Origin: Gammaproteobacteria bacterium
GTDB lineage: Bacteria; Pseudomonadota; Gammaproteobacteria; Competibacterales; Competibacteraceae
Assembly (NCBI GenBank): GCA_024235095.1
Contig: JACKNC010000001.1
Coordinates: forward strand, 620,001-684,000
Length of the DNA: 64,000 nucleotides
Reading direction: 5' to 3'
Below the pieces are notes generated by a model. That model saw only the letters and a list, made by a program, of their open reading frames with translations. It was not told the origin of the DNA and did no database searches. A program made the translations under genes and the position numbers. Shown piece after piece: positions 9,425 through 18,254 of the stretch. Position 1 is the first letter of the stretch, and each line of letters opens with the position of its first letter.

Positions 9425-10738
9425 CTATTTCGAGATCAAGGGTTCACTCGAAAAAACTAGTTTTCTAGCGGAAAAATAATACAAAATATTTTGTGTTGCA
9501 ACTACAAAAGCCGTAGCAATTGACGCCCCCAAGGCTCCATAAACCGGAATCAAAATCAAACAAAGAACTATTGCACCTGATGCTGACACAATCGTTATCC
9601 GACGCAGTGCACGTTCGTTCCCGGTCATCATCAACAGATAGCCGACACTGCCAGTCGCAACATTCACAAACTGACCGCAAGCCATAATGCGAAGAAAATT
9701 CCCGGCAGCCTCAAATTTACTCCCAAAAAGATGCAGAAAAGCACCTGGAAAAAACAAAAACATCATGAGCGCCGGAGAAGCAGCCAAGATCATCAATCTC
9801 GTTGATGACTTCACCACATTTCTTAATGCAGCCAGATCGCCCTGTTGATGCAACTCGGCAAACTTCGGCGCGGCAATGCTATTTACCGCCACCAGAACAA
9901 AGCTCACCAACATCGCCGTGCGGTTAGCCGCATTGAACAATCCCACTTCATAAGTCGTGGAAAAAACACCCAACATCAACGTCGGCATCCAAGCAACAAT
10001 CAAATTCATGATTGCCACCCAGAAAAGCGGTACAGAGGAACTGAACAGTTCTTCTATAGAAAACCGCCCAGCTTCCTGCGGATGGTGATTCGTCGATATC
10101 CTCCACCGCCAAACCCCGAAACCGAGCGTTACCACCGCAGCCATTACATAAGCCGCTGACGCACCCGCTACACCAAACTGAATAATCAACAACGGGCTTA
10201 ACAAAATCATCAACGCCGGCGCGATCACACTCAACGTCGCAATTGCGTCGCGAATGCGTTTCATTCCTTGCAACGCCTGCGCATGAATCACAAACAGCGC
10301 AAAGGGTGGCACTGCAAGACTCATCACTTGCAAAGGCAACGAAAGCGCGGCTTCGTTGAAAACCACAGTCGCTATCCAGTGGGCGGACGCGAACATGACT
10401 CCTGCCAGCACCAAAGAAATCACCACTGTCAACTTGAAGCCAAGACGGTAAACCCCCTGCACCCGCGCATAGCGCCCAGCCGACTCCGCCGCCGCGATAA
10501 ACCGGATCAACGTATTATCCAGGCCAAAACGCGCTATGACTGCAGCAATCGTGACCAGAGTAAACGCCAAATAGTAAATACCCGAACCCTCCGGTCCCAA
10601 CATCCGGGCAATCAACAGATTCAATCCGAAAGCTGCAAGCGCCGCCAGAAACTTCAGCGACGCCGCCGTACTGGCTCCCCGCAGCAACTCGCGCAGGTGG
10701 CCATCCATCTGGGTAAATTGAAGACTTAGTACTTTCAT
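9425..10738 (-). CDS. oligosaccharide flippase (Wzx-like, MATE/MOP superfamily)
   Basis: 437 residues with about twelve to fourteen hydrophobic helices. The N-terminal region, LRGASTAASLKFLAALAAFG then LIARMLGPEGSGIYYLAFTL, is the standard start of polysaccharide biosynthesis flippases. These proteins move undecaprenyl-linked repeat units across the inner membrane. It lies second in the EPS operon, 115 bp after the starter transferase gene. Its GC content is higher than that of the next six genes, so it marks the edge of the AT-rich cassette. Confidence 0.82.
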   Translation of the reverse strand: MKVLSLQFTQMDGHLRELLRGASTAASLKFLAALAAFGLNLLIARMLGPEGSGIYYLAFTLVTIAAVIARFGLDNTLIRFIAAAESAGRYARVQGVYRLGFKLTVVISLVLAGVMFASAHWIATVVFNEAALSLPLQVMSLAVPPFALFVIHAQALQGMKRIRDAIATLSVIAPALMILLSPLLIIQFGVAGASAAYVMAAVVTLGFGVWRWRISTNHHPQEAGRFSIEELFSSSVPLFWVAIMNLIVAWMPTLMLGVFSTTYEVGLFNAANRTAMLVSFVLVAVNSIAAPKFAELHQQGDLAALRNVVKSSTRLMILAASPALMMFLFFPGAFLHLFGSKFEAAGNFLRIMACGQFVNVATGSVGYLLMMTGNERALRRITIVSASGAIVLCLILIPVYGALGASIATAFVVATQNILYYFSARKLVFSSEPLISK

Positions 10739-10853
10739 TATTTATATTGCCAGGCTGATCAGGCAGCGTGGCAGGTCAAGTTTTTCGGAAACTACCGTAC
10801 CCTACTCATGGCATCGATCTCCCCACTCATCCAACCTAGCCTCTTTCTTTCCC

Positions 10854-12251
10854 TCAATACGCCTCTCGATCCCAAAGCACTCTTAACGCCGTATACGCAA
10901 CAATCTGCAGATCCACGCGCAACGACCAATGCCGAATATACCAGAGATCATACTCCACCCGCTTCTGCATTTTCTCAATTACCTCGGTCTCGCCGCGCCA
11001 GCCATTTATCTGCGCCCAACCAGTAATTCCCGGCTTCACCTTATGCCGCAGCATATATCCTGGAATCAACTTGCGATATTGTTCATTATGCGCCACGGCA
11101 TGTGGGCGCGGCCCCACAATCGACATCTGCCCCATCAGCACATTAAAAAACTGCGGCAATTCATCCAGCGAAGTACGGCGCAAAAACGCTCCCAAAGGCG
11201 TTACTCGGCGATCATTCCGCTGCGCCTGCACCACCTGATCGCCATCCTCGCACACCGTCATCGTCCGGAATTTCCAGATATTGATCTTGCACCCATCCAA
11301 CCCATAACGGGTTTGCTTAAAAAGCACCGGCCCCGGCGACGACCGCTTCACCGCAAGCGCGATAACCACCATCGGCGCCGCGATCAGCACCAGAATCAAC
11401 ATTGACAACACCACATCCTCTACGCGCTTCGCCAGACCATTGACCCCCGACAAAGGCGTTTCAAAGATACTGATCGTGGGCATGTTACCGATGTTGATCC
11501 ATTGCGCGTGCAACAGATCGAACACAAAAAAGTCCGGCACCAGATACACCGCCACCGGGGCGTCCGCCAAGCGCTGAATCAACTGCGCAATCCGATCCTG
11601 CGCCTTCAATGGCAACAGGATGTAAACGACATCAATCCTCCCGCTGTAGGCGCATTCAACCAAATCCTGAAACGAACCCAACAAAGGCGCTGGTAGGTTT
11701 GAAGGCAACCGGTCGTCGCCATAACCAGGTTCACGGTCATCGAAAAAGCCCAGCAAACGTAAACCAAGCGCCGGATTGCGCTGCAGATATTGCGCGAACT
11801 GACAACCATGCGCATTCGCCCCACCAATCGCCACTGTCTGCATGCTGAAACCGCGCATGTGCAAAAAAGACAACAATTTTCGCAGCGCCAGTCGATAGCC
11901 TATCAGTCCCAGCGGCGTTCCGACTGCCCACAGACTCATGGCCAAGCGCGAAAAATCGCTCGTGCTTTTGGTAGCGTACCCCACGATCAGCAACCCTACC
12001 CCGACCAGCGCCCATACATACAAAACCGGCATCTGCCGCCAGAAATGATAAAGGTCTGTGCTTTCAGCGCCCACCATGAATAGCACCGTCGCCAGCAACG
12101 CAACGGCTGCATAATGAGATGACCAAGAGACGCCCAGAATCTCAACGCAAGACCATAAGCCTAATACAATTATCAGCGCATCCATCAACCGATGCGCGAC
12201 TGATGACAAAGAGTGATGAAAACGAATACCCGGAGGATGATGTTGAATCAT
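10854..12251 (-). CDS. undecaprenyl-phosphate glycosyl-1-phosphate transferase (WcaJ/EpsB-type)
   Basis: 465 residues. Four or five N-terminal membrane helices are followed by a CoA-binding-like central domain and a C-terminal bacterial sugar transferase domain: SPGPVLFKQTRYGLDG, IWKFRTM, RRTSLDELPQFFNVL, MSIVGPRPHA and KPGITGWAQINGWRGET. The enzyme starts repeat-unit synthesis by moving a hexose-1-phosphate onto undecaprenyl phosphate. It is the first gene of the minus-strand EPS operon. A sigma-54-type motif lies about 190 bp upstream (12440-12455). Proteins of this length are often glucose-specific, but the sugar is inferred. Confidence 0.88.
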   Translation of the reverse strand: MIQHHPPGIRFHHSLSSVAHRLMDALIIVLGLWSCVEILGVSWSSHYAAVALLATVLFMVGAESTDLYHFWRQMPVLYVWALVGVGLLIVGYATKSTSDFSRLAMSLWAVGTPLGLIGYRLALRKLLSFLHMRGFSMQTVAIGGANAHGCQFAQYLQRNPALGLRLLGFFDDREPGYGDDRLPSNLPAPLLGSFQDLVECAYSGRIDVVYILLPLKAQDRIAQLIQRLADAPVAVYLVPDFFVFDLLHAQWINIGNMPTISIFETPLSGVNGLAKRVEDVVLSMLILVLIAAPMVVIALAVKRSSPGPVLFKQTRYGLDGCKINIWKFRTMTVCEDGDQVVQAQRNDRRVTPLGAFLRRTSLDELPQFFNVLMGQMSIVGPRPHAVAHNEQYRKLIPGYMLRHKVKPGITGWAQINGWRGETEVIEKMQKRVEYDLWYIRHWSLRVDLQIVAYTALRVLWDREAY

Positions 12252-12364
12252 ATTAGTTTATTCATAAAATAAAATTTTTTACACATTAAGTTTTTAGAAC
12301 AGTAGATGAACTCAGTGTTAATCTGAAAAATTTACGAGATTACCACTCATTAATTTAGGATAAT

Positions 12365-12381
12365 TGCACTATTTTAGTGCA
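12365..12381. repeat. perfect short inverted repeat TGCACTA-N3-TAGTGCA
   Basis: Two perfect 7-bp arms are separated by 3 bp, about 115 bp upstream of the starter transferase gene. It lies downstream of the predicted sigma-54 start, so it would be transcribed into the 5' leader. It could be an operator for a dimeric regulator or a short leader hairpin. No U tract follows on either strand, which argues against a terminator. Confidence 0.5.
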
Positions 12382-12439
12382 CAAAGAGCCTCTCCAGCCC
12401 ACTAAAAAGAGCCATAAATCATTACGTACCGAAATTCTT

Positions 12440-12455
12440 AGCAAGAATTAGACCA
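12440..12455 (-). promoter_or_regulatory. sigma-54-type promoter for the EPS operon
   Basis: On the minus strand the sequence reads TGGTCTAATTCTTGCT. It fits TGGYRYRN4TTGCW with one mismatch (C for R), and the key GG and GC doublets are at the required spacing. The predicted start is near 12428, giving a leader of about 177 nt to the ATG at 12251. Support comes from two further matches of the same kind ahead of wza and of the PEP-CTERM gene. Confidence 0.55.
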
Positions 12456-12624
12456 CACCTACATTCGAGTCGATGCTCAGCGCGATTCCCCGAAAAAAAG
12501 CCCCCTTGGCGGAACAGAATTTGCTTTGAATATTCAGTTGCTAATCAATCAGGAACGGGTCGGGAAAACCGGCTAGGTCGTTGCCGTATGGGGGCCGGCG
12601 CTCCAACCGATGAGAAGACGTGAT

Positions 12625-12670
12625 GTTTCAAATTGAAATGGAGGTGTTTCACATCATTTCATTTTGAAAC
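12625..12670. repeat. 16-bp imperfect inverted repeat with 14-nt loop
   Basis: The arms GTTTCAAATTGAAATG and CATTTCATTTTGAAAC pair with a single mismatch. Each arm is itself nearly self-complementary (TTTCAAATTGAAA). It lies about 175 bp upstream of the sigma-54 motif at 12440-12455, a normal distance for an enhancer-binding activator. It could equally be the terminator stem of a lost gene, but no U tract follows. Confidence 0.5.
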
Positions 12671-12746
12671 AAGCAGAGGTCGCAAGCCTGCCCTCTGTTC
12701 TGTTGTAAAGGGAGAACTCAACCTATCGCGTTGTGGTGTAGCGCTC

Positions 12747-13874
12747 TTAAGGTGCGCCTGGCTCTTGCAGATAACCGCTCAGCTCAACAAAGCCTAGACC
12801 CGGATGGCTCCCGCTAATCGTCACTGCGCCTTCCCAATACACCAGATAGGACGTAGTTCGCCCATCGAACTCACTATTTTTGATCACCGGCGTCACCGTC
12901 ACATTAATACCCTGGGCTGGCAAGACGATAGTCCAGCCCATCGGATAGGTCGCGCCAGTCTGCGGACTGGTCCATTGCCCAGTCGCCGCCAGCCGAAAAT
13001 CCGCCTCCGTCAACACAACAGTTTCATCATGCAGGGTGTACGTACCTGAGCGCAAAACAGTTTTACCATTGCGGTCGAATAGATCGTACAGCATCACATT
13101 GGCTCCGTTATCAAGCTGCAAGGCGAACCAGTTCCAGCCCAGTGCCGCCGGACGAAAGTCTCCCCATTGATGATCAAACCAGACCTGACCCGTGACCTGC
13201 TGCATCTGGCCAGGCAGACCGGCCATGCCGGTCGCGCGCATCCGGGGGCGCGAATAGTAATAACTGGAGCCCGCCTGCTGAAAATCCAGCAGACCTGTCC
13301 CGCCCTGCAATACCGGCGGCTCACGACTTTCCAGCGACAGGTTCAGGGTGAATTTTGGATCATTTACCTGTAGCGTGTCGCGGCCATCGCCGCCAGCCAT
13401 CCGCCAGTCGCCCAACTGAAAAGCGAATTGACCTGGCCGGTCGGTGGTCGGCTTGCCGGCGGTGCGCCGCTGTGCGGTGTAGTGACGGCCACTAGCCTGA
13501 TCAAGAAATGAAGCGTGCGCGACCGTCCAAGTGGCCAGACTGTTGATCACGAACAGCGCGTAATGGAAGCTGTAGCGGCGCTGGTCAGATCCCCAAAGAT
13601 GTCCGCTGTAGTACCACCACTCCATATAATGGGGGTGTGGCGCGTCATCTTCAGGGAGCTTGACCTGCTCCGTAGCGGTGTAAGTCACCTCATAACCATC
13701 GGCGGCAGTCTGATTGACCGGCAGCAGACCCTGACGCCAGAGTTCATGCAGGCCCCAACCCAGGAGTCCAACCAACGCCAGCAGACTGAGAAAAACCATG
13801 CGTCGGCTGCGACTGCGACTGCGGCTGTGGCTGCGGCTGCGGCGACTCGACTGGCTGCGACTGCGAATTAACAT
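12747..13874 (-). CDS. AttH/CrtC-like lipocalin-fold protein, membrane-anchored
   Basis: 375 residues. One membrane helix (about residues 27-46, MVFLSLLALVGLLGWGLH) precedes a periplasmic domain starting KLPEDDAPHPHYMEWWYYSG, the mark of the AttH / carotenoid 1,2-hydratase (CrtC) superfamily. VWFDHQWGDF and GWNWFALQLDNGANVMLYDL are the matching core strands. No other carotenoid gene is nearby, so a hydratase role is not supported. A membrane-bound hydrolase or lipid-related role fits equally well. The first 25 residues are an Arg/Ser run coded by a hexanucleotide microsatellite; an alternative start is the ATG at 13799, just before the helix. It has its own orientation between the EPS operon and wza. 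Confidence 0.7.
   Translation of the reverse strand: MLIRSRSQSSRRSRSHSRSRSRSRRMVFLSLLALVGLLGWGLHELWRQGLLPVNQTAADGYEVTYTATEQVKLPEDDAPHPHYMEWWYYSGHLWGSDQRRYSFHYALFVINSLATWTVAHASFLDQASGRHYTAQRRTAGKPTTDRPGQFAFQLGDWRMAGGDGRDTLQVNDPKFTLNLSLESREPPVLQGGTGLLDFQQAGSSYYYSRPRMRATGMAGLPGQMQQVTGQVWFDHQWGDFRPAALGWNWFALQLDNGANVMLYDLFDRNGKTVLRSGTYTLHDETVVLTEADFRLAATGQWTSPQTGATYPMGWTIVLPAQGINVTVTPVIKNSEFDGRTTSYLVYWEGAVTISGSHPGLGFVELSGYLQEPGAP
13803..13866. repeat. degenerate hexanucleotide tract (gactgc/ggctgc)
   Basis: About ten imperfect 6-bp units in the 5' end of the AttH-like gene code for an Arg/Ser-rich leader on the minus strand. Because the unit is 6 bp, changes in copy number would keep the frame and only change leader length. 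Confidence 0.6.
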
Positions 13875-14038
13875 GGGAAAGATGTCTGTCCTGTTTCGCG
13901 TAATAGAGTCCCGCGATTATATACCAAATACCCATGCGCAAAAGTCCGCTGGCAGACGATAACCTATTGAATCACTGACAAGCCCGTTCCGGCAAAAGCT
14001 CAATTGTCATCGAGAAACGATATGGATCTGTTACGAAG

Positions 14039-14054
14039 TGGTATAAAAATTGCT
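14039..14054 (+). promoter_or_regulatory. sigma-54-type promoter for wza-wzc
   Basis: TGGTATAAAAATTGCT matches TGGYRYRN4TTGCW at every defined position, with GG and GC at the -24 and -12 places. The predicted start is near 14066, about 100 nt ahead of the wza ATG. It lies in the 291-bp divergent gap between the AttH-like gene and wza. Confidence 0.7.
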
Positions 14055-14165
14055 AAACTGCTCATAATGAGCGTTACATTCGCTGATTTTGGTATAGAAT
14101 CTCAGGTAAATTGGCCTAAAGTTGTTCCTGAACTTACCAGAACCCCTTAACCGGATAGATTTGTT

Positions 14166-15344
14166 ATGCTGTTATTGATGTATGAACATCTCCGCCAACC
14201 CGTTCCGGTTCCCCGGACAACGACGCGCGCCCTCAGACTGACAGTGAGCCTCCTGGCGGCAACCCTCCTTCTGTCCGCCTGCGCCGCGCCAGGCATGAAT
14301 ACCTATCAGATGCGCACCGAATCATCGGTGACGCTGCCAGCTAAGCCGGGCGATGAAGCTGCGCCCGCCGAGGTCAAGGTCCAGCCGATTACCGCGGAAT
14401 TAATCATCGCCCAGGAACGCGCCGCCACCCCGCGCCCGCCCGCTGAACTGCCCAAGCCGGTTGCTTCCGACTACAAAATCGGCCCCGGCGACATCTTGAC
14501 CATCATTGTCTGGGGACACCCCGAACTGACCATTCCCACCGGCGAGTTTCGTAACGCCGAACAGGCCGGCACCGTGGTTGCCGAAGACGGCACCATTTTC
14601 TACCCCTTTGTCGGTATCGTGCCGGTCGCGGGCAAGACGACACGCGAGGTGCGGAACTTGTTGACCCAACCGCTTAGCAAGTTCATTGAATTAGTCCAGC
14701 TTGACGTGCGCGTCGCTGCCTATCGCAGCAAGCGGGTCTATGTGGTGGGCGAAGTGGTCAAGCCCGGCCTGCGCGAGATCACGGATATCCCAATGACCCT
14801 CATCGAAGCAATCAACCGCTCTGATGGCTTCACCGGGCAGGCCGACCCCGCCAATATCACCCTGACCCGCCAGGGCCAAACCTTTCGGGTGGATTTGCAA
14901 GCGTTGTACGAAAATGGCGCGGTGGACCAGAACATTCCATTAGAGCCGGGCGACATCGTCAACGTCCCGGATCGCCAGCTTAACAAGGTGTTTGTGCTGG
15001 GCGAAGTGCAAAATCCCGGTTCCTTCATCATGAACAAGCGCCGCAAGACCCTGGCCGAGGCCATCGGCGACGCCGGCGACGTCTTGCACACCACGGCGAA
15101 CCCGCAACAGATTTTTGTCATGCGCGGTCAGATCGATCAACCGGAAATTTATCATCTTGATTCGCGCAGCCCCGACGCCCTGTTGCTGGCTGATCGCTTT
15201 CCCTTGCAGCCCCGCGATATTGTCTATGTCGATACCGCGGATGTCGTGCGCTGGAACCGGGTGATCACCAACATCTTGCCCACTGCGACCTTGCTCAATA
15301 CGACGGGCACCACCTTCCCGCTGTTCCGGGCGCCGGTGCGCTGA
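14166..15344 (+). CDS. wza: outer-membrane polysaccharide export lipoprotein (Wza family)
   Basis: 392 residues. The signal peptide ends in the lipobox LLSAC (Cys39). The Poly_export domain starts at SDYKIGPGDILTIIVWGHPE, and two SLBB domains follow (KRVYVVGEVVKPGLREI and NKVFVLGEVQNPGSFIMNKR). Wza forms the outer-membrane channel for EPS and contacts Wzc in the periplasm. The stop overlaps the wzc ATG by one base (TGATG), so the two are coupled. Internal ATGs at 14178 and 14253 are weaker starts. A sigma-54-type promoter lies upstream. Confidence 0.9.
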   Translation: MLLLMYEHLRQPVPVPRTTTRALRLTVSLLAATLLLSACAAPGMNTYQMRTESSVTLPAKPGDEAAPAEVKVQPITAELIIAQERAATPRPPAELPKPVASDYKIGPGDILTIIVWGHPELTIPTGEFRNAEQAGTVVAEDGTIFYPFVGIVPVAGKTTREVRNLLTQPLSKFIELVQLDVRVAAYRSKRVYVVGEVVKPGLREITDIPMTLIEAINRSDGFTGQADPANITLTRQGQTFRVDLQALYENGAVDQNIPLEPGDIVNVPDRQLNKVFVLGEVQNPGSFIMNKRRKTLAEAIGDAGDVLHTTANPQQIFVMRGQIDQPEIYHLDSRSPDALLLADRFPLQPRDIVYVDTADVVRWNRVITNILPTATLLNTTGTTFPLFRAPVR

Positions 15345-17599
15345 TGGTCGACCTGCCTGACGCTCCAGCGTCTGAACGAACCACGCCGCCAGTCCCAGCC
15401 CAACGCGCATCCTTCGACGCCCTGGACGAAGAGATTGACCTGGGCGAGTACCTGGCCATCCTACTGGAATACAAATGGTTTCTCCTTGCGGTCATCCTGA
15501 TCGCCGGCTTGGGAGGCGGACTCTATGCGTTCCTGGCCACGCCGATCTACAAGGCTGACGCTCTGTTGCAAGTTGAACAGAATTTTGGCGGCGGTCTAAC
15601 CGCGCTGGCTGCATTAAAACCGATGCTGGAGGGCGATGAGGCCGATCCGGTCACCACTGAACTGGAGCTACTGCAATCGCGCATGGTGCTGGGCCAAGTA
15701 GTGGATCGGCTCAAACTCGATTTGTATGCCGAACCGATGTATGTTCCGCTGATCGGCGCCGCTATTGCCCGACACTACACTGGCGAAGGGGTCAGTCTGC
15801 CCTGGCTTGGGGCGGAAACTTATGCTTGGGGTGGCGAAGAAATCACCCTGGATGCTCTGGATACGCCACCGGCGCTGCTGGGAGAAGATTTGACCCTGGT
15901 AGCCGGTGAGGCTGGCCGCTTCACGCTGTTCGACCCGGATGAACAGCGCCTGCTGGAAGGCCAGGTCGGCGAACGCGCTACCGGCGGTGGAGTGAGTTTG
16001 TTCATTTCCCGGCTGAAGGCGCGGCCCGGTACGCACTTTATACTGCGGCGCGATTCGCGCATTACGGCGATTGATGAATTACTCGAACAGCTTTCAGCGC
16101 AGGAGCGCACTCGCGGCTCCAGTATCATCGAGATCAGCCTGTTGGGGCCGCAACCGGCGCAGTTGACGCAGATTCTGGATGAGATTCTGCAAACCTATGT
16201 GCGCCAGAATGTCGAACGCCGCTCGGCGCAATCGGAAAACACCCTGGCTTTTCTGGAAACGCAGTTGCCCTTGCTGAAAGATCAACTCGATACTGCCGAA
16301 GCGGCTTACAACACCTATCGTTTGCAGGAAGGATCGGTCGATCTGACCAGTGAAACCCAGAGCGTGCTGAAGTCCATCGTTGAGTTCGACGCCGAAATCC
16401 TGAAATTGCAGCAGGAACGCGATGATCTGCGCCAGCGCTACACTCCGGCTCATCCCCTGCTCAAAGCGCTGGACGCCAAGCTGGGCCGGTTGCGGACCGG
16501 TCGCGAGAAACTCGATGCGCAGGTGTCGAAACTACCGATCACCCAGCAGCATATTCTCGGGTTGGCGCGTGATGTGGAGGTCAACACCCGGCTGTACGCT
16601 GGCCTGCTGACTACCGCGCAAGAGTTGCGGGTCGCCCGGGCGGGTACGGTGGGCAATGTGCGGATTGTTGATGTTGCCGTGGCGCTGGATGAACCGGTGA
16701 AACCGCGTAAGGCGTTGGTGCTGGCGGTCGCCCTGCTGCTAGGTTTGGTAGTAGGGCTGGGGTTGGTGTTTCTGCGCCGCCAGTTGCAGGTGACGGTCGA
16801 TGACCCGGATCAGATCGAGCATCGGTTGGGTCTGCCGGTGTACGCCTCCATTCCGCACAGCAAACGCGAGGTTGCAATCGCCCGCGTACTGAAACGCCAT
16901 AGAGGCGACGAGGGCCAGTTGCTGGCAATAGTCGATCCGGAGGACGATGCGGTGGAGAGCTTGCGCAGTTTGCGCACCACCTTGCATTTTGCTTTGATGG
17001 ATGCGGATAACGGGGTCTTGTTGATCACCGGCTCCAGTCCAGGGCTGGGTAAAAGCTTTATCTCAAAGAATCTTGCGGTTGTTTTGGCTCAGTCCGGCAA
17101 GAAAGTGGCGATTGTAGACGCCGATTTGCGCAAAGGTCTTTTGCATCAGGGTTTTGGCCTGTCCCGCGAACAGGGCGTGTCCGAGTATGTGAGCGGGGTT
17201 GCCCGACTGGAGGAGATTCTCAAGGCGACTGTTTTACCCAATTTGATGGCGATCACGACGGGCCAGCGTCCGCCGAATCCCTCGGAGTTGTTGATGCATC
17301 TGCGTTTTGAGGAATTGTTGCAACAATTGAATAAGCTGTTTGACATTGTCATTGTCGATGCGCCGCCAGTGCTGGCGGTGACGGATGCAGCGATTGTCGG
17401 GCGGATGACGGGCGCGACTCTGCTGGTGGCGCGCGCCGGCAACCATCCGATGCGGGAACTGGAGCAGACGATCAAGCGCCTCGCTCAGGCTGGGGTGCAA
17501 GTTAAGGGCTTCGTGTTTAACGATCTGGACGTCAATCGCTTGCGCTATCGCTATGGCTACAAGGGCTATGTTTACCGCTATTCGTATAAGAAGAGTTAA
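15344..17599 (+). CDS. wzc: chain-length regulator fused to BY-tyrosine kinase (Wzc family)
   Basis: 751 residues. The N-terminal Wzz domain has a membrane helix near residues 45-65, a long periplasmic coiled-coil part (about 300-430) and a second helix near 455-480. The C-terminal cytoplasmic kinase has Walker A GSSPGLGKS, Walker A' VAIVDADLRKG and Walker B DIVIVDAPPV, and a Tyr-rich tail, YRYGYKGYVYRYSYKK, that serves as the autophosphorylation cluster. Cycling of tail phosphorylation controls polymer length and export with Wza. The matching phosphatase gene lies convergently 28 bp downstream. The fused form is the usual one in proteobacteria. Confidence 0.92.
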   Translation: MVDLPDAPASERTTPPVPAQRASFDALDEEIDLGEYLAILLEYKWFLLAVILIAGLGGGLYAFLATPIYKADALLQVEQNFGGGLTALAALKPMLEGDEADPVTTELELLQSRMVLGQVVDRLKLDLYAEPMYVPLIGAAIARHYTGEGVSLPWLGAETYAWGGEEITLDALDTPPALLGEDLTLVAGEAGRFTLFDPDEQRLLEGQVGERATGGGVSLFISRLKARPGTHFILRRDSRITAIDELLEQLSAQERTRGSSIIEISLLGPQPAQLTQILDEILQTYVRQNVERRSAQSENTLAFLETQLPLLKDQLDTAEAAYNTYRLQEGSVDLTSETQSVLKSIVEFDAEILKLQQERDDLRQRYTPAHPLLKALDAKLGRLRTGREKLDAQVSKLPITQQHILGLARDVEVNTRLYAGLLTTAQELRVARAGTVGNVRIVDVAVALDEPVKPRKALVLAVALLLGLVVGLGLVFLRRQLQVTVDDPDQIEHRLGLPVYASIPHSKREVAIARVLKRHRGDEGQLLAIVDPEDDAVESLRSLRTTLHFALMDADNGVLLITGSSPGLGKSFISKNLAVVLAQSGKKVAIVDADLRKGLLHQGFGLSREQGVSEYVSGVARLEEILKATVLPNLMAITTGQRPPNPSELLMHLRFEELLQQLNKLFDIVIVDAPPVLAVTDAAIVGRMTGATLLVARAGNHPMRELEQTIKRLAQAGVQVKGFVFNDLDVNRLRYRYGYKGYVYRYSYKKS

Positions 17600-17627
17600 A
17601 AAACCAAACAGTGGTAGCGGACCGCGG

Positions 17628-18065
17628 TTATAGCTTGTCCATCCAGGCATCGAGTGCATGATCGATGAGAGCTAAAGCCTTTTCATAAGCAGCCTGTTCT
17701 TGTTGGTAGGGATCGGGGATGCTCTCCCCGATCCAGTGCCCCAGTAAAAACACCTTGCCACGCAGGGTCGGGTCCATCGCCAACACGGCGTCGCGCTGGT
17801 AGGGTTCCATGACGAAGATGAGTTGCGCCCAACGCAACAGATCGTGATTGACCTGTTGGGCGCGATGGCTAGAAATATCCAGACCTCGGGCGCGCATCAG
17901 GGCTTGGGCGGGTTCTTCGGCGGGATGGCCGGTCATTGCGCCGATGCCGGCGGAGCGGATGTCGGCTGGCTGGCTTTTCGCCTGCAAACGCTGGCGCAGA
18001 ACTGCAGCGGCCATGGGGCTGCGGCAGATGTTGCCGGTGCAAAGCACCAAAATACGTTCAAACAT
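17628..18065 (-). CDS. wzb: low-molecular-weight protein tyrosine phosphatase (Wzb-like)
   Basis: 145 residues. The catalytic loop CTGNICRS (C-x5-R) lies at the N-terminus and the acid motif is ESIPDPY near the C-terminus. The start is the ATG at 18065 (MFERILVLCTGN); the upstream ORF extension to 18128 has no family counterpart. It removes phosphates from the Tyr tail of the Wzc-type kinase. Being convergent with wzc rather than in its operon, it is probably expressed separately. Confidence 0.88.
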   Translation of the reverse strand: MFERILVLCTGNICRSPMAAAVLRQRLQAKSQPADIRSAGIGAMTGHPAEEPAQALMRARGLDISSHRAQQVNHDLLRWAQLIFVMEPYQRDAVLAMDPTLRGKVFLLGHWIGESIPDPYQQEQAAYEKALALIDHALDAWMDKL

Positions 18066-18254
18066 GAGGAATCCGCATAAGAAGGGTAGCGTTTGGAAAA
18101 CGTGGTGGGTAGAGTGGTCATTGCCCACCCTACGATCTTTCAGACACTACTCGTTTTTTGCGAAACCAACAAGAAAGCCGCCACCGGCGTTGCGCGCGAT
18201 GACGGCCTTGTATCCCAGGGGTCGGGGCGTGGCCGCCCTGGCCCGCTCAGCGTA

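Larger units (their letters stand above)
12252..12746. other. regulatory intergenic region ahead of the EPS operon
   Basis: 495 bp between the starter transferase and the AttH-like gene, both on the minus strand. No coding ORF is evident. It holds a perfect short inverted repeat (12365-12381), a sigma-54-type -24/-12 motif on the minus strand (12440-12455) and a long imperfect stem-loop (12625-12670), each listed separately. Confidence 0.5.

Noticed and set aside
12747..13874. Call as a carotenoid 1,2-hydratase (crtC)
   Set aside because: The fold signature fits the wider AttH/CrtC superfamily, but there is a membrane anchor and no carotenoid gene nearby, so the specific function is not supported.
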